The notes below the pieces were generated by a model that saw only the letters and a program-made list of their open reading frames with translations, was not told where the DNA came from and did not search any database. The position numbers were made by a program, and so were the translations under genes. 64,000 nucleotides of DNA from Burkholderiaceae bacterium. GTDB lineage: Bacteria > Pseudomonadota > Gammaproteobacteria > Burkholderiales > Burkholderiaceae_C. Of the stretch, positions 40,863 through 51,153 are shown one piece after another. The stretch's first letter is position 1, and every line of letters starts with the position of its first letter. The DNA is taken from positions 62,001-126,000 of the forward strand of contig JAFEHU010000076.1 of the NCBI GenBank assembly GCA_017848435.1, written 5' to 3'.

Positions 40863-42116
40863 TCAGCGCTCGGTCTCGAGGTCCGGGATGCGGTTGAAGG
40901 CGATGCGCATCGGCGCTTCGTTCAGCGCGCCATGGGCGCTGGCAAAGTACAGCGCGTTTTTGCCGTGCGCCTTGTTGATGCGGTCCACCGCGGCGTTGAG
41001 CCGGCTGCGGTCGCGCAGGGGCTGGGTGGCGGCCACCTGGCCGGGCGCGTCAAACAGCGGCAGCGTGTGCAGCGCGGCGGGCACCAGGCCCAGCAGCGTC
41101 ACGCTCACCGCCTTGGGGGCCTGCAGCCGGTGCAGGCCGCTGTGCCACAGGGCGTGCAGGGTCTGCAGCAAGAAGGTGGTGTCCTGCGTCTCGCCAAAAC
41201 GTGTGTCGCGGCCGCCACCGGTTTGGTCGCGGTAGCGGTGGTCACAGCGCACGCCGACCGCCATCGCGGTGGCGTAGTGGCCCTGCTTGCGCAACCGCAT
41301 CGCGGCTTTTTGCGTCAGCCGGTTCAGCACGCTGAGCGCGCCTTGCGCGTGGCGCAGTTCGGGCGGCAGCACGTGCGAATGGCCGAGCGAGCGCGCCGGG
41401 CTGACGCGCTGCGCATACGGCATGCCACGCAGCTTGTCGTACATCTCGTCGCCAGCCACGCCGCCCCAGGCGTTGTGCAGCAGTTCGCGCGGTGCGGCGT
41501 ACAGCTCGGCCATGGTGGCAATGCCGGCGCGGGCCAGCCGTTCCACCATGCGCGGGCCGATGCCGTAGAAGGCGCTGGGGGGCAGGTGCAGCAGCCGGCC
41601 GGGAATGTCGGCCTGCTCCAGCACCGTCAGCCCGTCGGGTTTGTGCATGTTGGAGGCGAGCTTGGCCAGCAGCGTGTTGGGCGCGATGCCGATCGAGCAG
41701 GTCAGGCACGCGCCCAGTTCGTCGCGCAGTGCCACTTTCACCTGGCGGGCGAGGCGCTCGGCCTGGTCGCGGGCGCGCCAGCGGCCGGTGAGGCTGCAGG
41801 CCATCTCGTCGATGGACATCACGTCCTGCACCGGCACCACGCGGTCGATCACGGCAATGGCGTCGTGGTGCACCTGCACATACTTGGCATGCTGGGCCAG
41901 CACGAAAACAATGCCTGGACAGCGCCGGCGCGCCTCGTACACCGGCGTGCCGGTTTTGACCCCAAAGGCCTTGGCTTCGGCGCTCGCGGCAATGCAGCAG
42001 GTGGACTCGGCTTCCACCGGCACCACGCCCACCGGCCGGCCGCGCAGCTGCGGCTGCAAGTGTTGCTCCACAGAGGCAAAAAACGAGTTGAAATCGACAA
42101 ACAGGGTGCGCAGCAT
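40863..42116 (-). CDS. Y-family DNA polymerase (DinB/UmuC-like)
   Basis: A 417-residue translesion polymerase. The metal-binding D8 is in LFVDFNSFFASVEQ and the catalytic pair in SIDEMACSL (about 102-110). The finger, palm and thumb segments CSIGIAPNTLLAKLASNM and FYGIGPRMVERLARAG follow. It lacks an obvious QLxLF-type clamp motif at the C-terminus. It is more like the polymerase Y family group near DinB than UmuC, and no umuD is adjacent. A LexA-type box lies about 92 bases before the ATG, so SOS control is likely. Confidence 0.88.
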   Translation of the reverse strand: MLRTLFVDFNSFFASVEQHLQPQLRGRPVGVVPVEAESTCCIAASAEAKAFGVKTGTPVYEARRRCPGIVFVLAQHAKYVQVHHDAIAVIDRVVPVQDVMSIDEMACSLTGRWRARDQAERLARQVKVALRDELGACLTCSIGIAPNTLLAKLASNMHKPDGLTVLEQADIPGRLLHLPPSAFYGIGPRMVERLARAGIATMAELYAAPRELLHNAWGGVAGDEMYDKLRGMPYAQRVSPARSLGHSHVLPPELRHAQGALSVLNRLTQKAAMRLRKQGHYATAMAVGVRCDHRYRDQTGGGRDTRFGETQDTTFLLQTLHALWHSGLHRLQAPKAVSVTLLGLVPAALHTLPLFDAPGQVAATQPLRDRSRLNAAVDRINKAHGKNALYFASAHGALNEAPMRIAFNRIPDLETER

Positions 42117-42130
42117 GGCCGGGGCGGTGA

Positions 42131-42194
42131 AATTTCAACCAAATTGGCAATAGACCTTAGTGAAACCTGGTGATTTAGCTATCTAAAAAATAGC
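42131..42194 (-). repeat. dispersed hairpin-tail repeat, copy 4
   Basis: Read on the minus strand: a GCTATTTTTTAGATAGC hairpin (42194-42178), then TAAATCACCAGGTTTCACT, AAGGTCTATTG and CCAATTTGGTTGAAATT. It sits in the leader of the Y-family polymerase, between the LexA box and the ATG. Confidence 0.92.
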
Positions 42195-42207
42195 AAACAA
42201 AACCATT

Positions 42208-42227
42208 TACTGGTTAAATATACAGTA
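42208..42227. promoter_or_regulatory. LexA (SOS) box
   Basis: TACTGGTTAAATATACAGTA is a perfect TACTG-N10-CAGTA palindrome, the E. coli-type SOS box; the inner form is CTGG-N8-ACAG. It lies between the divergent Y-family polymerase and queE, about 92 bases before the polymerase ATG. It may also touch a queE promoter (TAAAAT at 42239-42244). Confidence 0.75.
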
Positions 42228-42251
42228 ATTTACGCCCGTAAAATGGTGGTA

Positions 42252-42303
42252 CCCGCAACGTGCGGGCCCGGCCTGTTGAAAGCCGGTGGTGCCGGGCCTT
42301 TCT
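42252..42303 (+). promoter_or_regulatory. possible attenuator/leader structure before queE
   Basis: A small hairpin CCCGCA/TGCGGG (42252-42266) is followed by an 8-base-pair stem GGCCCGGC (42265-42272) / GCCGGGCC (42291-42298) with TTTCT after it. CCGGC (42268-42272) can instead pair with GCCGG (42282-42286), excluding the larger stem. This looks like mutually exclusive folding, but it matches no riboswitch class I know. Confidence 0.35.
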
Positions 42304-42328
42304 GCCTGCGCCGCGCCAGCCGGATGCC

Positions 42329-42964
42329 ATGAGTTACCAAGTCAAAGAAGTTTTCTACACGCTGCAGGGCGAGGGTGCCAACGCCGGCCGGCCGGCGGTG
42401 TTCTGCCGCTTTGCCGGCTGCAACCTCTGGAGCGGCCGCGAGGAAGACCGTGCCCGTGCCACCTGCCGGTTTTGCGACACCGACTTCGTCGGCACCGACG
42501 GCACGCTGGGTGGCAAGTTTGCCGAAGCCACCGCGCTGGCGGGCGTTGTCGCCTCGCTCTGGCCAACCGACGTGCGTGACCACCGCTTTGTGGTGCTGAC
42601 CGGCGGCGAGCCGCTGCTGCAGGTGGATGCGGCGCTGGTGGACGCGCTGCACGCCGAGGGCTTTCGGATCGCGGTGGAAACCAATGGCAGCATCAGTGCG
42701 CCACCGGGCATTGACTGGCTGTGCGTCAGCCCCAAGGCCGGCGCCGACTGGGTGCAGCGCGAGGGCGACGAGCTGAAGGTGGTGTGGCCGCAGCCGGGGC
42801 TGGACTTGCCGCTGCTGGAAGCAGCGCGTTTTACCCACCGCTACCTGCAGCCCATGGACAGCCCCACCCGTGCCCAGAACACCGAAGCCTGCATCGCGTT
42901 GTGCCTGGCGCGCCCGGCCTGGCGGCTGAGCCTGCAGACCCACAAGATCACCGGCATCCGTTGA
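42329..42964 (+). CDS. queE: 7-carboxy-7-deazaguanine synthase
   Basis: A 211-residue radical-SAM enzyme that converts carboxytetrahydropterin to 7-carboxy-7-deazaguanine in queuosine synthesis. The cluster cysteines are C31, C46 and C49 in the CX14CX2C spacing known for QueE (CNLWSGREED... then CRFCDTDF). VVLTGGEPLLQVD and ETNGSI are conserved. The ATG gives MSYQVKEVFYTLQGEGANAG. The frame runs on upstream into the structured leader but lacks family sequence there. queD follows after 10 bases. Confidence 0.95.
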   Translation: MSYQVKEVFYTLQGEGANAGRPAVFCRFAGCNLWSGREEDRARATCRFCDTDFVGTDGTLGGKFAEATALAGVVASLWPTDVRDHRFVVLTGGEPLLQVDAALVDALHAEGFRIAVETNGSISAPPGIDWLCVSPKAGADWVQREGDELKVVWPQPGLDLPLLEAARFTHRYLQPMDSPTRAQNTEACIALCLARPAWRLSLQTHKITGIR

Positions 42965-42974
42965 GGAACTCCTG

Positions 42975-43352
42975 ATGCACCAGCTCAGCCAGCGCTTTTA
43001 CTTCGACGCCGCCCACACGCTGAACCGTGCCAGCCGCCCCGCCGAGGAGGCCGACAGCAGCAAGCGCATCCACGGCCACACCTACTGGGCCGAACTCATG
43101 CTGGAAGGCGAACCCGACCCGCGCACCGGCATGGTGGTGGACCTCGGCCTGGTGCGCCAGCACATCGAGCAGCTGCGCAAGCAACTCGACCACGCGTTTC
43201 TGGACGAACTGCCTGGCCTCGGCGTGCCAACGCTGGAGAACCTGTGCAGCCACATCCTTGCCCAATTGCAGGCGGCCTTGCCCGCGCTGGTGGCGGTGCG
43301 CGTCTGGCGCGACTCCACCGGCGACGGCTGCACGCTGCGCCGCATGCCCTAA
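42975..43352 (+). CDS. queD: 6-carboxytetrahydropterin synthase QueD, variant active site
   Basis: A 125-residue member of the 6-pyruvoyl tetrahydropterin synthase/QueD family. Zinc histidines are in FYFDAAHTL and RIHGHTYW, and the charge-relay pair is in [10 protein letters not shown]. The catalytic cysteine normally four residues before HGH (CxxxHGH) is replaced by serine here (DSSKRIHGH), and the C-terminal Glu appears as Asp (RDSTGDGC). It still sits in a queE-queD-dcd operon, so QueD function is the best guess, but the chemistry may differ. dcd follows after 25 bases. Confidence 0.85.
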   Translation: MHQLSQRFYFDAAHTLNRASRPAEEADSSKRIHGHTYWAELMLEGEPDPRTGMVVDLGLVRQHIEQLRKQLDHAFLDELPGLGVPTLENLCSHILAQLQAALPALVAVRVWRDSTGDGCTLRRMP

Positions 43353-43377
43353 CACTTCAGAGACCAGAGACTGTCCC

Positions 43378-43944
<567 letters not shown>

Positions 43945-43951
43945 AGCCTCC

Positions 43952-43970
43952 GTGCCGACGGCGTCGGCAC
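43952..43970 (+). other. hairpin after dcd
   Basis: A perfect 8-base-pair stem GTGCCGAC/GTCGGCAC with a 3-base loop starts 8 bases after the dcd stop. There is no T-run, so it is not a standard intrinsic terminator; it may protect the mRNA 3' end. Confidence 0.4.
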
Positions 43971-44068
43971 CGTCCTACAGCCGGTAGCGGCCAACAGCTA
44001 CTGCGCGCAACGTTGGCCTTGCCTACCATTGCTTTCAGTTCCTCTTGAACAGAAAGCACCAGGTTGAT

Positions 44069-44419
44069 ATGGTTTTCACACGCACCCGGCTCACCCGCCG
44101 CATCCAGACCCTGTCCCGCCCGCACAACATCGCGTTGTCCGCTGCTCTGGCGGCGATGGTGGCGATGCTGATCGCCATGGGCATGTTGGTTCAGGGCCAG
44201 GTCAACAAAGCCGCTGCACGCGACAAAGTGGCGCACCTCGCATCGGTAGCCGCATTTGAATGCGCCCGTGCTGGCAATACCGCTGCACGCAACGCTTGCC
44301 TGCAGAACGTGGCTACCCGCCAGGCTGGCGAGCGTGACCCTTCAACGCTGGTTCAGCTCAGCTTGCCCATTGGTTCTGCCCACGCGGGCATGGTGCCAGT
44401 GCGTTTGGCCATCAACTGA
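44069..44419 (+). CDS. hypothetical protein with one membrane segment
   Basis: A 116-residue protein I do not recognise. A basic N-terminus (MVFTRTRLTRRIQTL) precedes one hydrophobic segment (about residues 22-43, ALSAALAAMVAMLIAMGMLV). A small exported part with two cysteines (FECARAGNTAARNACLQNV) follows; they could form a disulphide. The ATG at 44069 is preferred; a TTG eight codons up also opens the frame. It stands alone between dcd and pcp, transcribed toward pcp. Confidence 0.6.
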   Translation: MVFTRTRLTRRIQTLSRPHNIALSAALAAMVAMLIAMGMLVQGQVNKAAARDKVAHLASVAAFECARAGNTAARNACLQNVATRQAGERDPSTLVQLSLPIGSAHAGMVPVRLAIN

Positions 44420-44426
44420 ATCCAGT

Positions 44427-45101
44427 TCAATGCAGGGCACCTGCCCCCAGCCGCAGGTCGGTGGGGGTGGTCAGCGCGCACTGCACCGCCAGCCGCAGGC
44501 CTTCTGCCAGCTTGGCCAGCGGCCAGCCCGTTGGGTGCGCGTCACTCTGCAAATGCGGCACATGGACGAAGCCCCCGCGGCAGGCCGACACACCACCTTG
44601 GCCAGCCAGCGCGTGCATCAACCCGTAAAACACATGGTTGCAGACAAAGGTCCCGGCGCTGTTGGACACCTCCACTGGCAGCCCGTGCTGCTGCAACGCC
44701 GCGTGCATCGCCTTGACCGGCAGGCTGCTGAAGTACGCCGCAGGCCCGCCGGCCACCACCGGCATGTCCACCGGCTGCGCGCCCGCGTTGTCGGGGATGC
44801 GTGCATCGTCCACATTCAGGGCCACCCGCTCCAGCGACAGGGCTTGCCGCCCGCCCGCCAGACCCACACACACCACCAGCACGGGCCGGTGTGTGTGCAG
44901 CAGTTCTTTCAGCATGTCCAGTGACCGGTGAAACACCGTGGGCAGCGTCGCGGCCACCAGCTTGTGGCCCAACACCTGCTGTCCGTGCAGTGCCTGTACC
45001 GCCAGCCCGCTGGGGTTGACCGGTTCGGTGCCAAAGGCGTCAAACCCGGTCAGCAACACCGTGGGCGGTGCACGCAGCGTGTGGCCGGGAGTGGTTACCA
45101 T
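44427..45101 (-). CDS. pcp: pyrrolidone-carboxylate peptidase (pyroglutamyl peptidase I)
   Basis: A 224-residue C15 cysteine peptidase that removes N-terminal pyroglutamate. The triad is in place: Glu in GRQALSLERVALNVDD, Cys in NSAGTFVCNHVFYGLMH and His in FVHVPHLQSD. VLLTGFDAFGTEPVNPSG is the usual N-terminal block. The ATG at 45101 gives MVTTPGHTLRAPPTVLL and avoids overlapping the divergent zinc peptidase gene, whose start is 28 bases away. Confidence 0.93.
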   Translation of the reverse strand: MVTTPGHTLRAPPTVLLTGFDAFGTEPVNPSGLAVQALHGQQVLGHKLVAATLPTVFHRSLDMLKELLHTHRPVLVVCVGLAGGRQALSLERVALNVDDARIPDNAGAQPVDMPVVAGGPAAYFSSLPVKAMHAALQQHGLPVEVSNSAGTFVCNHVFYGLMHALAGQGGVSACRGGFVHVPHLQSDAHPTGWPLAKLAEGLRLAVQCALTTPTDLRLGAGALH

Positions 45102-45129
45102 CGCGCCACTGTAGCGCAGGAGAGCACGC

Positions 45130-46020
45130 ATGAAATGGGAAGGCAACCGCGAGTCCGACAACGTCGAAGACCGCCGCGATGAAGGCGGCGGTGGGGGTGG
45201 ATTCGGTGGCGGCGGCCTGCTGGGTGGGCGCAGCATCGGCATTGGCACCCTGGTGGTAGCGCTGCTGGGGGGCTGGGTGCTGGGCATCAACCCGCTGACG
45301 CTGCTGGGCCTGCTCAGTGGCCAGGGCGGGCCGCCGGTGCAGGTGCAGCCAGCCCCGGCGCATCGCCCCCCGGCCGACGACCGCCTGGCCAAATTTGTGT
45401 CCACCGTGCTGGCCGACACCGAAGATGTGTGGACCGGCGTCTTCAGCCAGCGCGGCGGCACCTACCAGGCGCCCCGGCTGGTGCTGTTCCGTGGCGCCAC
45501 CCGCACCGCCTGCGGCCAGGGCCAGGCCGCCATGGGGCCGTTCTACTGCCCCGGCGACCAGAAGGTCTACATCGACCTCGGGTTTTACGAAACGCTGAAA
45601 AACCGGCTCGGCGCACCGGGTGACTTTGCACAGGCCTACGTCATTGCCCACGAGGTGGGCCACCACGTGCAGCACCTGCTCGGCATCAGCGGCCAGGTGG
45701 AGCGCATGCGTGGCCGCGTCAGCCAGGCCGAGCAAAACGCCCTGAGTGTGCGGCTGGAACTGCAGGCCGACTGCCTGGCCGGCGTCTGGGCGCACCATGC
45801 CGACAATGCGCGCCAGATCCTGGAGCAGGGCGACGTGGCCGAGGCGATGAACGCCGCTGCCCGCATTGGCGACGACGCGTTGCAGCGCGCGGCGGGCGGC
45901 GCGGTGGTGCCCGACAGCTTCACCCACGGCACCAGCGCCCAGCGCCAGCGCTGGTTTGACAACGGCCTGAAAACCGGCACCGTCAAGTCCTGTGACACTT
46001 TCAGCGCGCGGGCGCTGTGA
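45130..46020 (+). CDS. neutral zinc metallopeptidase, YpfJ type
   Basis: A 296-residue membrane-anchored protein. An acidic and Gly-rich N-terminus (residues 1-32) precedes a hydrophobic segment (about 36-65) and the metallopeptidase domain with the zinc motif [13 protein letters not shown] (about 175). The distal ligand is likely the Glu in [12 protein letters not shown]. The family is widespread as predicted neutral zinc peptidase with unknown targets. It is divergent from pcp and followed by the rhlE region. Confidence 0.88.
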   Translation: MKWEGNRESDNVEDRRDEGGGGGGFGGGGLLGGRSIGIGTLVVALLGGWVLGINPLTLLGLLSGQGGPPVQVQPAPAHRPPADDRLAKFVSTVLADTEDVWTGVFSQRGGTYQAPRLVLFRGATRTACGQGQAAMGPFYCPGDQKVYIDLGFYETLKNRLGAPGDFAQAYVIAHEVGHHVQHLLGISGQVERMRGRVSQAEQNALSVRLELQADCLAGVWAHHADNARQILEQGDVAEAMNAAARIGDDALQRAAGGAVVPDSFTHGTSAQRQRWFDNGLKTGTVKSCDTFSARAL

Positions 46021-46028
46021 CAATCGGC

Positions 46029-46083
46029 GATAATCAGGGTTTGCCCTTGACTGCAGGGCGCAGCCAGCTATCGGTTTGATAGC
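46029..46083 (-). repeat. degraded copy of the dispersed hairpin-tail repeat
   Basis: On the minus strand, the hairpin GCTATC-AAACC-GATAGC (46083-46067) is followed by TGGCTGCGCCCTGCAGTC and AAGGGC, a partial match to the repeat tail. It lies between the zinc peptidase gene and the helicase gene. Confidence 0.4.
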
Positions 46084-46100
46084 ACCATCCTGATGTATAG

Positions 46101-47561
<1,461 letters not shown>

Positions 47562-47565
47562 AGCG

Positions 47566-47587
47566 CCGGGCGGTCAGCCCGGTTTTT
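47566..47587 (+). terminator. intrinsic terminator after rhlE
   Basis: CCGGGC (47566-47571) pairs with GCCCGG (47577-47582) across GGTCA and is followed by TTTTT. It overlaps the 3' end of the convergent apaH gene. The other strand has no T-run, so it works for rhlE only. Confidence 0.88.
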
Positions 47588-48404
47588 GGGCCTGCGGGCA
47601 CTTGACCTGAACCAGCTCACCGGTGGTGGCGCTGGTGCCCAGCCGCCAGGCGCTGAGGCAACCCCCCCACACACAACCGGTGTCCAGCGCCAGCAGGTTG
47701 CTGCGGCCGGTTGGCCCCAATGTGGACCAGTGCCCGAAGGCCACCGTGACGTTCTCGGTCTGCCGGTGGGGTGCATCGAACCACGGCACATGCCCGTCGG
47801 GTGCCTTGCCGGCCGCTTCCTTGGCGGTGAACTCCATCACGCCTTCGGGTGTGCAAAAACGCAGGCGCGTCAGCGCGTTGACGACCACGCGCAACCGCGC
47901 CACGCCGGTCAGCGCGTCGTCCCAAGCACGCGGCTCGTCGCCGTACATCTGCTGTAAAAATTCGCCCAACCCATCGCTGCGCAGCACCGTTTCCACCTCG
48001 GCGGCCAGAGCCATGGTTTTTTCTGCCGACCAGCCTGGCAACACCCCGGCGTGCACCATCAGGCAGCCGTGCTCGAAGAATGCCATGTGCTGGTGGCGCA
48101 ACCAGTCCAGCAGCGCGTTGCGGTCGGGCGCGTGCAGGATGTCGTTCACCGTGTCGTGGCGCAGGGCAGGGCGTACGCCGTGGGCAATGGCCAGCAAATG
48201 CAGGTCGTGGTTGCCGAGCAGGCAGCGGGCCGACGCGCCATAGCCCATCAGCCGGCGCAGCGTGGCCTCGGACGCGGGGCCCCGGTTGACCAGGTCGCCC
48301 AGCAGGTAAGCGGTGTCGCGGCTGGGAGAAAAATCAATCTTCTCTAGCAACTGGCCGAGTGCCGCGTCGCAGCCCTGAATATCACCGATGAAGTAAAGTG
48401 CCAT
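47574..48404 (-). CDS. apaH: symmetrical bis(5'-nucleosyl)-tetraphosphatase ApaH
   Basis: A 276-residue metallophosphatase that splits Ap4A to two ADP and also decaps Np4-RNA. The metal motifs GDIQGCDAAL, GDLVNRGPAS and LLGNHDLHLLAIAHG are intact, with MVHAGVLPGWS and FGHWSTLG further on. Length is normal. It is divergent from the CNNM/CorC gene with 23 bases between starts, so the promoters must overlap. Its end lies within the rhlE terminator. Confidence 0.96.
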   Translation of the reverse strand: MALYFIGDIQGCDAALGQLLEKIDFSPSRDTAYLLGDLVNRGPASEATLRRLMGYGASARCLLGNHDLHLLAIAHGVRPALRHDTVNDILHAPDRNALLDWLRHQHMAFFEHGCLMVHAGVLPGWSAEKTMALAAEVETVLRSDGLGEFLQQMYGDEPRAWDDALTGVARLRVVVNALTRLRFCTPEGVMEFTAKEAAGKAPDGHVPWFDAPHRQTENVTVAFGHWSTLGPTGRSNLLALDTGCVWGGCLSAWRLGTSATTGELVQVKCPQAQKPG

Positions 48405-48427
48405 GTGTTCATTTTGCCTCCGGCCCC

Positions 48428-49756
48428 ATGGAATTTTTGCTGATCGGTTTTCTGACCTTGCTCAATGGCGTGTTTGCAATGTCGGAACTTGCGCTCGCAT
48501 CCAGCCGCAAAGTGCGTCTCACCGCCATGGCCGAAGCGGGTGACAAAGGCGCCCGCGCCGCACTGGCCCTGCTGGACAACCCGACGCAGTTTTTGTCGTC
48601 GGTGCAGGTCGGCATCACCTCGATTGGCGTGTTGAACGGCATCATTGGCGAGGCGGCGTTCAGCGACGGCGTTTCTGTCTGGCTGCAGGGCATGGGCCTC
48701 TCGGAGGGGGCGGCTGCCCTGACGGCCACCGGCTTCGTGGTCACCACCATCACCTTCGTGACCATCGTTTTTGGCGAGCTGGTGCCCAAACGCATTGGCC
48801 AGCTGTACCCCGAGCTGGTGGCCCGCTGGGTGTCGCGGCCCATGACCTGGGTGGCCACCATCGCCAAGCCATTCGTGCGCTTGCTGTCGATGAGTACCCA
48901 TGCCGTGCTCAAGCTGCTGCGCATCGACAACGATGCCGGCCGCGCCGTGACCGAAGAAGAGATCAATGCCAGCCTGGCCGAAGGGCGCGACGCGGGCCTG
49001 ATCGAACACCACGAGCACCAGATGGTGCAAAACGTCTTTCGCCTGGATGACCGGCCCCTCACCTCGCTGATGGTGCCCCGGGTGGACCTGGCCTGGCTCG
49101 ACGCCGCCTACACCGTGCCGCAGAGCCTGCAGGTGGCGGGCACCCGCGGCCCGCACGGCGCCCATTCCTGGTACCCGGTGTGCCGCGGCGGGCTGGACGA
49201 CGTGGTGGGCGTCATCAGCGTGGCACGCCTGCTGGAACTGGGCACCGAGCACACCGGCAGCATCGAGGCCCATGTGCAGCCCGCCACCTTCGTGCCCGAA
49301 ACCCTGAGCGGCATGGAACTGTTGACCCAGTTCCGCGAGCGGTCGATCCGGCTGGCGTTTGTGGTGGACGAGTACGGCGTGGTGCAAGGCCTGCTGACCC
49401 CGCGCGACCTGCTGGAAGCCATCACCGGCGAGCTGCAGTCCGGCACGCCAGCCGACGCCTGGGCCACCCAGCGCGACGATGGTTCCTGGCTGCTGGACGG
49501 GCTGATGCCGGTGTCAGAACTCAAAGACCGCCTGCACATCGACGAACTCCCCGACGAAGACCGCCGCCGCTACAACACCCTGGCCGGCCTGCTGATGGCC
49601 GTCAGCGGCCACCTGCCCGTGACCGGTGAGACCATCGTCTGCGTGGGCTGGCGTTTCGAGGTGGTGGACCTGGACGGCAAACGCATCGACAAGGTGCTGG
49701 CGTCGGAAGTGCCCCACGAGCACCCTGACGCGCCGTTGGAGGTGGCGGACGCCTGA
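48428..49756 (+). CDS. CNNM/CorC family membrane protein (HlyC-type)
   Basis: A 442-residue protein. The N-terminal CNNM (DUF21) membrane domain has about four hydrophobic segments (residues 1-22, 60-80, 95-120 and one near 140) and begins MEFLLIGFLTLLNGVFAMSE. A CBS pair follows (SLMVPRVDLAWLD; SIRLAFVVDEYGVVQGLLT) and then a C-terminal CorC/HlyC domain (about 360-430, TIVCVGWRFEVVDLDG). These are linked to Mg2+ or Co2+ efflux and were once annotated as hemolysins. The ATG at 48428 starts the first membrane segment. Confidence 0.9.
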   Translation: MEFLLIGFLTLLNGVFAMSELALASSRKVRLTAMAEAGDKGARAALALLDNPTQFLSSVQVGITSIGVLNGIIGEAAFSDGVSVWLQGMGLSEGAAALTATGFVVTTITFVTIVFGELVPKRIGQLYPELVARWVSRPMTWVATIAKPFVRLLSMSTHAVLKLLRIDNDAGRAVTEEEINASLAEGRDAGLIEHHEHQMVQNVFRLDDRPLTSLMVPRVDLAWLDAAYTVPQSLQVAGTRGPHGAHSWYPVCRGGLDDVVGVISVARLLELGTEHTGSIEAHVQPATFVPETLSGMELLTQFRERSIRLAFVVDEYGVVQGLLTPRDLLEAITGELQSGTPADAWATQRDDGSWLLDGLMPVSELKDRLHIDELPDEDRRRYNTLAGLLMAVSGHLPVTGETIVCVGWRFEVVDLDGKRIDKVLASEVPHEHPDAPLEVADA

Positions 49757-49820
49757 CGTTGATTGCCCTGCGGGGTCCCCAACGGCCTGTGGTCGGGCCT
49801 GAAACAGGTCGCGACCGCAG

Positions 49821-49880
49821 GATTTCAAGCCAAATCGACCTTGAGCCTTAGTGGAGCCTGGTGATTCCGCTATGAAATCA
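49821..49880 (-). repeat. dispersed hairpin-tail repeat, copy 5
   Basis: Read on the minus strand: CATAGCGGAATCACCAGG, then CTCCACTAAGGCTCAAGG and TCGATTTGGCTTGAAATC. The hairpin arm is degenerate. It lies in the 360-base gap between the CNNM/CorC gene and tRNA-Thr; apart from the terminator at 49979 I see nothing else in that gap. Confidence 0.88.
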
Positions 49881-49978
49881 GGAGTGTTTTCTTGTCCACC
49901 TCTGAAGTCGAGGCAGCTTGTCATGCCGGGCCGATGGTCAAGCGCTTGCCTGTCGGCCAATTGGATGTGGACGGCGTG

Positions 49979-50012
49979 AAAAAACCTCCAGCCCTTGCGG
50001 AACTGGAGGTTT
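49979..50012 (-). terminator. terminator after tRNA-Thr
   Basis: On the minus strand the stem AACCTCCAG pairs with CTGGAGGTT across an 11-base loop and is followed by a T-run, just beyond the tRNA 3' end. Confidence 0.85.
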
Positions 50013-50017
50013 TCATG

Positions 50018-50093
50018 TGGTGCCGGAGAGATGAATCGAACACCCGACCTTCTCATTACGAATGAGCTGCTCTACCGACTGAGCTACACCGGC
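50018..50093 (-). tRNA. tRNA-Thr (anticodon CGT)
   Basis: Minus-strand cloverleaf with 5' GCCGGTG and 3' CTCCGGC plus ACCA. The acceptor stem has one T-T mismatch at 6:67. The D arm is GCTCAGTCGGTAGAGC. The anticodon stem-loop reads GCTCATTCGTAATGAG with anticodon CGT (codon ACG). The T-loop is TTCGATT and CCA is encoded. It lies between fbp and the CNNM/CorC gene and has its own terminator. Confidence 0.95.
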
Positions 50094-50116
50094 TAAGCCT
50101 TCTATTTTAGCAGCAC

Positions 50117-51142
50117 TCAGGCGGCTTTTTTCCGGGCTGCGTCCAGGTGGTACGCGGTGACGCGTTCGACCTCGTTTTTGGAGCCGAGCACCACACTGAC
50201 GCGTTCATGCAGCTTGGTGGGTTGCAGGTCCAGCATGCGCTGGTGGCCGTTGGTGGCGGCGCCGCCGGCCTGTTCGATCAACCAGCTCATCGGGTTGGCT
50301 TCGTACATCAGGCGCAACTTGCCGGGTTTGTCGGGGTCGCGCTTGTCCCAGGGGTACATGAAGATGCCGCCACGGGTGAGGATGCGGTGCACGTCGGCCA
50401 CCATGCTGGCGATCCAGCGCATGTTGAAATCTTTGCCGCGCAGGCCTTCTTTGCCTTGCAGGCACTCGTCGATGTAGCGCTTCACGGGGTCATCCCAGTG
50501 GCGCATGTTGCTCATGTTGATGGCGAATTCTTTGGTGTCTTCGGGGATGCGGATGTTCTCTTCGCTCAGCACGAACGAGCCCTGTTCGCGGTCCAGCGTG
50601 AACATGGCCACGCCGTCGCCCACGGTCAGCACCAGCGTGGTTTGCGGGCCGTAGACGCAGTAGCCTGCGGCCACTTGCTTGTTGCCGGCCTGCAGGAAGT
50701 CGGCTTCGCTGACGCCAGGGGTGTCGTCAGGTTTTTTCAGCACACTGAAGATGGTGCCGATGCTGACGTTGACGTCGATGTTGCTGGAGCCGTCGAGTGG
50801 GTCGAACAGCAGAAGGTATTCGCCTTGCGGGTAGCGGTTGGGCACGACGTAGATGCCGTCCATTTCCTCGCTGGCCATGGCGGCCAGATGGCCGCCCCAT
50901 TCGTTGGCCTCGATCAGCACCTCGTTGGCAATGATGTCGAGCTTCTTCTGCACTTCGCCTTGCACGTTCTCGGTGCTGGCGGTGCCGAGCACACCGCCCA
51001 GCGCGCCCTTGTTGACGGCGTGGCTGATGCTTTTGCAGGCGCGGGCCACCACTTCCAGCAACAGGCGCAGTTGGGGCGGGATGCGGCCGTCGATGCGCTG
51101 CTGTTCGACGAGGTAGCGGGAGAGGGAGATTTTCTGGGTCAT
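50117..51142 (-). CDS. fbp: fructose-1,6-bisphosphatase class I
   Basis: A 341-residue class I FBPase of gluconeogenesis or the Calvin cycle. The metal-binding [20 protein letters not shown], the ASEEMDG loop and [13 protein letters not shown] are present. The ATG at 51142 gives [15 protein letters not shown] and has an AAGGAA ribosome site 9 bases upstream. An upstream in-frame start five codons earlier is less likely. It follows pepN by 11 bases, apparently in one transcript with prfB and pepN. Confidence 0.95.
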   Translation of the reverse strand: MTQKISLSRYLVEQQRIDGRIPPQLRLLLEVVARACKSISHAVNKGALGGVLGTASTENVQGEVQKKLDIIANEVLIEANEWGGHLAAMASEEMDGIYVVPNRYPQGEYLLLFDPLDGSSNIDVNVSIGTIFSVLKKPDDTPGVSEADFLQAGNKQVAAGYCVYGPQTTLVLTVGDGVAMFTLDREQGSFVLSEENIRIPEDTKEFAINMSNMRHWDDPVKRYIDECLQGKEGLRGKDFNMRWIASMVADVHRILTRGGIFMYPWDKRDPDKPGKLRLMYEANPMSWLIEQAGGAATNGHQRMLDLQPTKLHERVSVVLGSKNEVERVTAYHLDAARKKAA

Positions 51143-51153
51143 GGTGGTTTCCT

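Noticed and set aside
42245-42303. preQ1 riboswitch before queE
   Set aside because: The leader is GC-rich with no A-rich tail and no match to the preQ1-I, II or III consensus I know; only a generic attenuator is proposed.
43952-43970. Hairpin after dcd as an intrinsic terminator
   Set aside because: The stem is perfect but no T-run follows, so it is kept only as a hairpin.
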